A stretch of DNA of 8,391 nucleotides from CAYNJF01 sp964397555 (GTDB lineage: Bacteria > Pseudomonadota > Gammaproteobacteria > Berkiellales > Berkiellaceae), in NCBI GenBank assembly GCA_964397555.1, contig CAYNJF010000079.1:1-8391 (forward strand), written 5' to 3'. The stretch's first letter is position 1; every line of letters starts with the position of its first letter. Shown here one piece after another: positions 1 to 4,816 of this stretch. The notes below the pieces were generated by a model. It was not told the origin of the DNA and made no database searches. It saw only the letters and a program-made list of their open reading frames with translations. A program made the position numbers and the translations under genes.

Positions 1-1
1 G

Positions 2-460
2 CTCACTCCCCAAAAAGTCCATTTGCCCAAATGGTTTATGGAGTATGATTGGGGGCGTCCCACAGTTGTGGTTAGAACGTCTTTTTTATCTCAAGACGAG
101 GGGATTAAAGAGTATCAAGAACAAAATATCAAAATAAAGTATGCGACTGTCGAGCGCGCATTATTAGAACTACTTTATTTAACGCCAAAGCAAATAGATC
201 TTCTAGAGTGCTATCAGATTGTCGAAGGGTTACAAAACATGCGACCTAACATCCTTCAGACCTTGCTTGAAGAGTGCTCTTCAGTAAAAGTAAAACGCCT
301 ATTCTTATTTATGGCTGATAAGGCCCAAATACCTGTGATGAAGCATTTGAACTTAGATCAAATAGACTTGGGTAGGGGAGTTCGTAGTATTGTCAAACAT
401 GGAATGTATGACTCTAAATACAAGTTAGTTTTACCAGAAGAGTTAGTCAAATATGAATGA
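2..460 (+). CDS. AbiEi-family antitoxin of a type IV toxin-antitoxin system, 5' end cut by window
   Basis: The C-terminal 152 residues of an AbiEi-type protein are visible. The frame stays open through position 2, so the gene begins before the window. The TTG at 23 is internal, because residues before it (LTPQKVHLPKW) continue the family pattern. AbiEi proteins pair an N-terminal winged-helix DNA-binding domain, here off the edge, with a C-terminal antitoxin domain. The latter is recognised from the ATVERALLELLY stretch, the VKVKRLFLFMAD stretch and the final GRGVRSIVKHG...YKLVLPEEL part. In the family the protein represses its own operon and neutralises the AbiEii nucleotidyltransferase. The stop codon lies 8 nt inside the start of the toxin gene, the usual coupled layout. 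The visible part is undamaged even though the toxin gene is truncated. The family call is by eye but firm. Confidence 0.85.
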   Translation, partial: LTPQKVHLPKWFMEYDWGRPTVVVRTSFLSQDEGIKEYQEQNIKIKYATVERALLELLYLTPKQIDLLECYQIVEGLQNMRPNILQTLLEECSSVKVKRLFLFMADKAQIPVMKHLNLDQIDLGRGVRSIVKHGMYDSKYKLVLPEELVKYE

Positions 461-692
461 CGAGTATAAAGCTCAAGTAGATTTACTGCTCAAAGTGTTG
501 CCTTTTGTCGCATTAGAGCCATGTTTTGCACTAAAAGGTGGCACAGCAATTAATCTTTTTGTTCGTAATATGCCAAGACTATCTGTTGACATCGATCTAA
601 GCTATTTACCGATGGATGATCGTGATGCAGCATTATCCAACATCGAAGAGTCTCTCTATCGAATAAAACGTGGTAAGCCGCATCATTTGTAA
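453..692 (+). pseudogene. AbiEii/AbiGii-type nucleotidyltransferase toxin, truncated
   Basis: This 79-residue reading frame starts at ATG 453, overlapping the antitoxin gene by 8 nt. It carries the N-terminal signature of AbiEii-type toxins: ALKGGTAINLF (about residues 26-36) followed by PRLSVDIDLSYL (41-52). GGT at 29-31 and D46/D48 match the DNA-polymerase-beta-like nucleotidyltransferase active site. Family members usually run to well over 200 residues. Here family-like sequence ends near residue 71 and a short unrelated tail (RGKPHHL) leads to a stop. The DNA that follows at once belongs to a different decayed gene, so a deletion joined the two. Without the rest of the fold the product is unlikely to be active. 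The antitoxin partner may therefore be a solitary regulator now. Confidence 0.85.
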
Positions 693-765
693 ATTAAGAA
701 ATTTGACCTGGAGAGAATGAGCGTGGACCTCTCATGTCGGTTAAATCAAAACCAACTGGAGATAA

Positions 766-1126
766 ATTGTTTGGCCAATGGTGGGTTTTTCTCAAACGCT
801 TGGCTCTACAGCCAACATGCTTTTCATAGATGAAGTTTTATTTTATGATAACCAGCTAAAGTCCTATGTAGCTAAATTATCGGACCATACCGTTTATTTT
901 ATTGGTGTTAAATGCGATTTTGCTATAGCGTGAATATTTACGCCAAGGTAGAGCGCTTGGTTTATCCAACGTTCAAGTTGATGGAGTGCATACCGGCATC
1001 ACAGAATATGATTTAACAATTGGTACAAGTAATGCGTCAGTATTTAATGTTGCTAAGGAAACAATCACTTTCATAGAAAATAATCCAAATCCTGATGGCT
1101 TTAATAATATGAGAGCTACGATGTGA
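766..1126 (+). pseudogene. Chloramphenicol-phosphotransferase-like (CPT family) kinase remnant
   Basis: Two adjacent frames together give about 120 residues of a CPT-like protein. From 766 to about 930 one frame reads ...NMLFIDEVLFYDNQLKSY...HTVYFIGVKCDFAIA and ends at TGA 931. From about 929 to the TGA at 1124-1126 another frame continues with REYLRQGRALGLSNVQVDGVHTG, then EYDLTIGTSNASVFNVAKE. This order, with V-C-D before a RE..R.GRA..L stretch and then VH...YDL..DT.., is that of chloramphenicol 3-O-phosphotransferase-like enzymes. The join near 926-931 is a frameshift. The N-terminal third, with the P-loop and the catalytic aspartate of the family, is absent, and a stop at 763 closes the frame upstream. 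Family members often act on unknown substrates, so drug resistance should not be assumed even for the intact ancestor. Confidence 0.8.
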
Positions 1127-1443
1127 TAAGTCAAGATAAAAGCACATTACTTGATTTGAGCTGGTAAGAATATTTGCCGTACTGCAATTTTGTCCTACTA
1201 AAACCAGACTTGGCGTTTAAACAGTTATTCTAAACCGATAAAGTAGGGCACAAATGAAGCCTACGCCAATCCCAAATATTATTTCACCGTAACTCACCGT
1301 CCTGAGCAATATTATAATCTTTCTTCAGAAAATCTTTTCTTGACGGATATCAGGGGATCCTAGCTACACCCGTGGATGGTTGTAGCTAGAATATAAGTAT
1401 GAGTTAACAGTCACCCAAGACTAGTATCTGGGGGCTACTACTA
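1127..1443. other. Non-coding/degenerate stretch
   Basis: No intact gene is seen here. A 38-codon open stretch without a start (1247-1363, plus strand) reads TNEAYANPKYYFTVTHR and later SSENLFLTDIRGS. It has a protein-like look and may be the tail of a lost gene, but I do not recognise the family. A strong hairpin (1360-1389) lies across its stop codon and beyond the end of the minus-strand peptide gene. Confidence 0.5.
1360..1389. repeat. Hairpin-forming inverted repeat downstream of peptide gene 1
   Basis: CTAGCTACA (1360-1368) and TGTAGCTAG (1381-1389) are perfect 9-bp inverted arms. Two further G-C pairs form after one mismatch, leaving a six-base loop. It sits about 55 bp beyond the stop of the minus-strand peptide gene. 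No T-run follows on either strand, so it is not a standard intrinsic terminator. It could stabilise a 3' end or be a protein-binding palindrome. Confidence 0.6.
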
Positions 1444-1716
1444 TTAAGGTGTTTTACAATATGATACTGCTTTGTTAACAGCGGCTCCCATACCCAATAG
1501 AGCTACGGTACCAACAGCAATGTAATAAGGATTTAAAAGTTCAGCGGTGGCTCCCATCTCAACCAGATTTTGAGTTTCTTGGTATGAAACAGCAAATTCT
1601 TTAAGAGTTTGTAAGGCATAACCACCCGCAGCTAATCCAATCATAACATCCCTACAATCTTTAATTAATCCACCACCAGTAACAACAGCGAGATCATTCG
1701 TTGATAAGACTTTCAT
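1444..1716 (-). CDS. Double-glycine-leader peptide precursor, bacteriocin/microcin-like
   Basis: A 90-residue product from ATG at 1716. This start is preferred over the in-frame codon at 1746 because GAGGAAAA lies 5-8 nt before it and it places the leader correctly. The leader MKVLSTNDLAVVTGG fits the double-glycine consensus position by position: L at -12, D at -8, L at -7, V at -4, GG at -2/-1. Cleavage after G15 would release a 75-residue peptide starting GLIKDC. The mature part has Cys21 and Cys87 near its two ends, which could form a disulfide. Its C-terminal half is rich in small hydrophobic residues (YYIAVGTVALLGMGAAV, 64-80), like membrane-active class II bacteriocins. Export would need a C39-peptidase ABC transporter, and none is in the window. 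No immunity gene is recognisable. A secreted signalling peptide is an alternative. Confidence 0.75.
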   Translation of the reverse strand: MKVLSTNDLAVVTGGGLIKDCRDVMIGLAAGGYALQTLKEFAVSYQETQNLVEMGATAELLNPYYIAVGTVALLGMGAAVNKAVSYCKTP

Positions 1717-1745
1717 AGTATTTTCCTCGATTAAAATTGACAACA

Positions 1746-1783
1746 AGAAATTTAACTTAACGAAAGAGAAATTTAATTTAACG
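1746..1783 (-). promoter_or_regulatory. Paired 17-bp direct repeats upstream of peptide gene 1
   Basis: AGAAATTTAACTTAACG (1746-1762) and AGAAATTTAATTTAACG (1767-1783) differ at one base and start exactly 21 bp apart, two helical turns. Read on the gene's strand each copy begins CGTTAA. In Gram-positive bacteriocin systems, LytTR-type response regulators bind 9-bp direct repeats with this same 21-bp periodicity, and the PlnC site contains ACGTTAA. The spacing and the repeat are seen directly; the regulator type is inference. Confidence 0.6.
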
Positions 1784-1798
1784 GTGATAGTTCATCAA
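1770..1798 (-). promoter_or_regulatory. Possible sigma70 promoter for peptide gene 1
   Basis: On the minus strand TTGATG (1798-1793) is followed after 17 bp by TAAATT (1775-1770), four of six matches each. The -10 would lie within the upstream direct repeat, and the expected start near 1763 gives a leader of about 45 nt. The region is very AT-rich, so a chance match is possible. Confidence 0.3.
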
Positions 1799-2916
1799 TC
1801 CTTGAATGATTAATGGTGTATTTGAATGGATATGTGAGGATTTTTGTCTACAAGTATGTCAGCTATAATGCTTAATTTCGTATATCAATTTAACACTACT
1901 TATTTCTCTGTAATCGCGTGAATATTTCCCTAAATTACCTATGCGGCCCTCTGCACTTCTACGGCGATTGGATCCTCTAAGCGATATTAAAACAGCTATA
2001 TCATCTTCCTCAGTTGTAAGAGGTGTAAAGATGTTGCCTGAAAAGGTGGATAGAACTTATGATCAAATATAAGCTTTAAAATCTAGTATAAAGGATTAAA
2101 ATCTCAGCAATGATAATAAAGCTTTAATTTAAGGGCTCATCGATTTTAATGATTGGCTTCAATAACAACTGTTTGAGAGGAAAATCAGTATCAAACGATT
2201 GAAAACGCTCATCTTTGTTAAACCTCAGAGTAAAAGCAAACTCAGAAAAAGTAAATCAAGTAAAACTACCTTTAGAAATCAAAATTACATTTACTCTTCC
2301 AATGATGATAATGCCAATAAAGGAATAGAGGGTGATCTAGATACGGCCAAAGCCAATAATGGACGGTTAAGTCAACAGCATTATCTCATTAGCGAAAAAG
2401 TGACCATCAAGCATCATCAATATATGGCTGACAATGTATGCCCAACGGATTATAGACCTACTGATTGCGATGAGAGTATTGTCTATGAATGCAGAAAGTA
2501 GAAAATCTATTAGCATAAACCTTTTGAAAGACAATCAAAACTGCATCTGTGTACATGCTGAGATATGGTGCAATGAGCTTGGTGAAATCTGGTTGCCTGA
2601 TGTTAAAAAAATAAAATCATATATACGGCCCACTCAACATACAAAGACAAGCCAACGGCAGAGATGCGTTTGATTGCAAAGCACTCTATTTAACTAGGCT
2701 CAAGGCACATATGGAATCTCAGTTTGTTTAAATGGATGATCTGATCATGGATACCCCTGCGCAAGCCAATCAGTCATAAACAGACAAATCTAACCCTGTG
2801 AAGAGGAAAAAGGAAACAATAGGATTAAGAGTCAGGTGATACTTAGGCGAAAATGCTTGTTAGTGCTCACTCACTTATTATCAAATTAGGCGCTCACATC
2901 ATAAGTAGATAATCAT
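1799..2916. other. Gene-poor stretch of about 1.1 kb
   Basis: No convincing gene, RNA gene or mobile-element end is seen. Two open frames (2199-2501 from a TTG, and 2434-2673 from an ATG) overlap each other in different frames. They lack ribosome binding sites, show low-complexity lysine/serine/asparagine-rich or unpatterned sequence, and match nothing I know. Short start-stop fragments on the plus strand around 2690-2780 (for example MDDLIMDTPAQANQS) could be transposase debris but cannot be assigned. The stretch is best read as decayed accessory DNA or long intergenic sequence between the two peptide genes. Confidence 0.45.
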
Positions 2917-2945
2917 TTGACTACGTTTGTTGGTTGGTTTACTTT
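2917..2945 (+). promoter_or_regulatory. Promoter for peptide gene 2
   Basis: TTGACT (2917-2922) and TACTTT (2940-2945) are 17 bp apart and lie about 40 bp before the start codon at 2986, giving a short leader. The -35 matches five of six bases; the -10 is weak. A second option, TTACTT (2939-2944) with GATAAA, also spaced 17 bp, overlaps it. Confidence 0.45.
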
Positions 2946-2985
2946 GTTGTTCCTGTTTGAAGATAAAACCTCAATGGAGTAAATC

Positions 2986-3234
2986 ATGAGAGCTATCAAC
3001 ACAAGTGAGAGTCTTTTAGTATCTGGAGCAGGCCTTTTGGCCGATTTCATTGATGATCTGTGCGGCAATGGAAGTAGTGTGATTATCAGAAACATTGAAA
3101 TCCCTGAAATCCCTATTAAGGCCCCCCCTGGATACCCCTTTACCCCCCTTCCATGTCCAAAAGATCCGAGCATTGATGATCTCATTAAACAAATGCCCAG
3201 AATGACGATAGGTCATCTAGTCGAGGATATCTAG
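2986..3234 (+). CDS. Double-glycine-type (GA) leader peptide precursor, microcin-like
   Basis: An 82-residue product with TGGAGT placed five bases before the ATG. The first 15 residues, MRAINTSESLLVSGA, follow the double-glycine leader pattern in the same register as the other peptide: I at -12, E at -8, V at -4, GA at -2/-1. Only the usual Leu at -7 is Ser. The form recalls the colicin V leader, which also begins MR and ends VSGG. The predicted 67-residue mature part carries Cys26 and Cys57, a proline-rich centre (IPEIPIKAPPGYPF, 39-52) and many acidic residues, especially near both ends. It is therefore unlike the hydrophobic partner at 1444-1716. It has its own promoter and ends before an intrinsic terminator. 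A bacteriocin, an immunity-related or a signalling peptide are all possible. Coding status is likely but rests on leader, ribosome site and signals only. Confidence 0.6.
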   Translation: MRAINTSESLLVSGAGLLADFIDDLCGNGSSVIIRNIEIPEIPIKAPPGYPFTPLPCPKDPSIDDLIKQMPRMTIGHLVEDI

Positions 3235-3330
3235 CTTTATGCCTGGGAAGTCTGGGTAAGTCTAAGCATCTAAAACTACTATTGAACTAACTTTATTGAT
3301 GATGAATAGCCTAATGGGATTGGGCGATAG

Positions 3331-3353
3331 AAGGGGGCTGCGTGCCCCTTTTT
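3331..3353 (+). terminator. Intrinsic terminator after peptide gene 2
   Basis: AAGGGGGC and GCCCCTTT form an 8-bp stem (one G-T pair) with a TGCGT loop, and the stem runs into a five-T tract. It lies about 100 bp after peptide gene 2. The T tract touches the stop codon of the convergent receiver gene (3352-3354), so it may also help end that transcript, though the opposite side has no good T run. Confidence 0.75.
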
Positions 3354-3789
3354 AAGATTCCGTGTAATAATGAATGAAGCTGAAAATCTTTTCAGCTGTG
3401 ATGGGTGCGCTAATCACTGAGTTCATGCCTGATTGCAAACAATCGGCCGATTTTATCTGGCTGTCATGGTCTAATAGTCCAATAATAGGGATATCACTAA
3501 AAGCATCGGCTTTTGAGCGAACCACTTTGGTTGTTTCAGGGCCTGACAAGTCCGCCATCTCATAGCTTAAAAAACATAAATCAAAAGGTTGGTCATTCAA
3601 ACTTTGAAGAGCCCACAACCCACTGTCGACGACATGGACCCGGTGAGCGGTGGTTTTTAAAAGGCCTGTGATTAATATTTCATCAAGACGAGTTCGTATG
3701 CCGAGTAAAATATCGAGGGGCTTTCCTTGAGAAGGCTGTTCATCAGCTTGGTTAGGTGTCCAGTCTTTGATACGCTTGATGGTACTCAT
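3352..3789 (-). CDS. Stand-alone degenerate response-regulator receiver domain
   Basis: A 145-residue protein whose residues ~25-145 follow the CheY-like receiver fold: DILLG strand, PFDLCFLSYEMADLSG (68-83), DIPIIGLL (99-106) and SGMNSVISAPITAEKI (120-135). No output domain is attached. Aligned by eye with ordinary receivers, all key residues are replaced. The acidic pair after strand 1 is G30/I31, the phospho-accepting Asp is S75, the Thr/Ser of strand 4 is L106 and the Lys of strand 5 is A128. It should not be phosphorylated in the usual way and may act by protein binding. Residues 1-24 are polar and probably unstructured. The ribosome site is weak (only AAAG before the ATG), while a TATACT box at 3828-3823 could serve as its -10. 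It diverges from the solute-binding protein gene. Confidence 0.8.
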   Translation of the reverse strand: MSTIKRIKDWTPNQADEQPSQGKPLDILLGIRTRLDEILITGLLKTTAHRVHVVDSGLWALQSLNDQPFDLCFLSYEMADLSGPETTKVVRSKADAFSDIPIIGLLDHDSQIKSADCLQSGMNSVISAPITAEKIFSFIHYYTES

Positions 3790-3891
3790 CTTTATGCGGC
3801 TTAATCAGTGCCTATATCTAGAAGTATAGCTAATACTTTTTCATTTAAAAGTTGGCTATCATAGGCTCAAATGGATTGTTAAGGAATTACG
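3790..3891. promoter_or_regulatory. Divergent control region
   Basis: This 102-bp gap separates the receiver gene (minus) from the binding-protein gene (plus). Minus-strand TATACT (3828-3823) and plus-strand TATCAT (3857-3862) are good -10 matches, but neither has a clear -35. AAGGA stands six bases before the plus-strand start. Shared control of the two genes is possible. Confidence 0.35.
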
Positions 3892-4728
3892 ATGCGTCTG
3901 TTCAGAATAATTTTGGTAAGTTTGGCCATTTTGGTGGCGTGCAGCGCTCAAGCCAAACCTTTGGTGTGTGAAAAAGTCGTCGTGTCCGGAGAGATGAGTT
4001 GGCCACCTTTTTCTTACATGAAAGACGGGGAGCTTCAAGGGGTAGGCATCGATTTAGCGAGGATCTTATTTACTGAGCTCAATATTCCTGTCGAAGTGGT
4101 TCCTGTCCAAAGGCATGATGATTTGAGCCATATGCTCGATACTGGGCGTGTTGATTTTCTTGTGGCTACGTATGACGAGCCTAGATACCACAAAAATGCT
4201 CGACTCATTTACCCTCCATATTTTGAAGATAATATCGGTGTGGTCACTCATACCCGATCCGCTTTTGATGTTTACGATTGGCACGCGTTGATGGGTAAGA
4301 CTGGATTGACGACCAATAATAATCAGCTTGGTATTGAGTTCAACGAATTTGCCCAGGAGTACCTCAATATCCAGTCGGAAGGCAATGTTCGGTTTAACAT
4401 GCGAAAACTAGCCCGTGGTGATTATGAGTATCTGATTGGCTCCGAGCAGATGTTAAAAATGGGCTTGGCTTGGTACGACAAAAAGCAAGAGTTTATATTC
4501 TTACCGACCTTAGTGGCTGGTGAAGATTTGTTCTTTGCTTTCTCCGAACGCTCCGAATGTCTCCCGTATGCCGCATTCATTCGTGATAAGATTGCTCAAT
4601 ACAAAGAGTCAGGGGTTATTTATAGTTTGGTGCAAAAACACGCTGGTTCTGATGAAGCCTTCCATGCACGCTATAAAAGTGATTTAGAGCTAGGCCCTAT
4701 TGATCAATTCATGAAAGGCCAGCATTAA
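3892..4728 (+). CDS. Periplasmic solute-binding protein, family 3 (amino-acid-binding type)
   Basis: The 278-residue product has an N-terminal export signal and a type-II periplasmic binding fold of SBP_bac_3 type. Recognisable parts are SGEMSWPPFSY (32-42), GELQGVGIDLARIL (46-59), GRVDFLVATYDEPR (85-98, with R98 where amino-acid binders hold the ligand carboxylate), the YPPYFEDNIGV stretch (107-117) and AGEDLFFAFS (209-218). The signal is ambiguous: SAQA before K22 suits signal peptidase I, while LVAC (14-17) fits a lipobox, so the protein may be a lipoprotein. The ribosome site AAGGA is well placed. No permease or ATPase gene is adjacent, so it may be an orphan sensor-type or scavenging binder. 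Such stand-alone members are common in gammaproteobacteria. The ligand cannot be told from the sequence. Confidence 0.88.
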   Translation: MRLFRIILVSLAILVACSAQAKPLVCEKVVVSGEMSWPPFSYMKDGELQGVGIDLARILFTELNIPVEVVPVQRHDDLSHMLDTGRVDFLVATYDEPRYHKNARLIYPPYFEDNIGVVTHTRSAFDVYDWHALMGKTGLTTNNNQLGIEFNEFAQEYLNIQSEGNVRFNMRKLARGDYEYLIGSEQMLKMGLAWYDKKQEFIFLPTLVAGEDLFFAFSERSECLPYAAFIRDKIAQYKESGVIYSLVQKHAGSDEAFHARYKSDLELGPIDQFMKGQH

Positions 4729-4754
4729 TAACAAGCAGACTCAGAGATCACTCA

Positions 4755-4784
4755 TTGAATTGGGGCTTTGGATTCTGGCATAGT
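4755..4784 (+). promoter_or_regulatory. Possible promoter for the orphan membrane protein
   Basis: TTGAAT (4755-4760) and CATAGT (4779-4784) are spaced 18 bp, with four matches each. The -10 covers the in-frame TTG at 4784, which argues for translation from the downstream ATG at 4817. Confidence 0.4.
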
Positions 4785-4816
4785 TGGATTGTGATTGCAC
4801 ACGGAAGCGCAATGAT

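Noticed and set aside
228..243. Reverse-strand ATGTTTTGTAACC resembling a Ter site
   Set aside because: Contains an inserted base relative to Ter and lies inside the antitoxin coding sequence; likely chance.
721..830. Frame reading MSVDLSCRLNQNQ...
   Set aside because: Out of frame with the CPT-like remnant, which explains most of this DNA; no ribosome site support or homology.
1376..1392. GGTTGTAGCTAGA resembling the E. coli Ter core GTTGTAACTAAA
   Set aside because: Differs at key positions, is part of a palindrome so has no orientation, and the binding site of this Tus-like protein is unknown.
2199..2501. Open frame of 100 codons from TTG
   Set aside because: No ribosome binding site, low-complexity composition, overlapped by another open frame, no family resemblance.
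2434..2673. Open frame of 79 codons from ATG
   Set aside because: No ribosome binding site before the ATG and no recognisable motif; lies in degenerate DNA.
2690..2840. Possible transposase debris (MDDLIMDTPAQ and KRKKETIGLR fragments)
   Set aside because: Faint similarity to IS66-type transposase N-terminal regions only; too short and broken, and no terminal inverted repeats seen.
2913..3185. Minus-strand open frame opposite peptide gene 2
   Set aside because: A shadow frame; the plus-strand gene has promoter, ribosome site, leader and terminator.
3243..3262. Short tandem similarity TGGGAAGTC / TGGGTAAGTC
   Set aside because: Too short to support any role.
3311..3355. Tiny open frame MGLGDRRGLRAPF across the terminator
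   Set aside because: No ribosome site, and the sequence is explained by the terminator hairpin.
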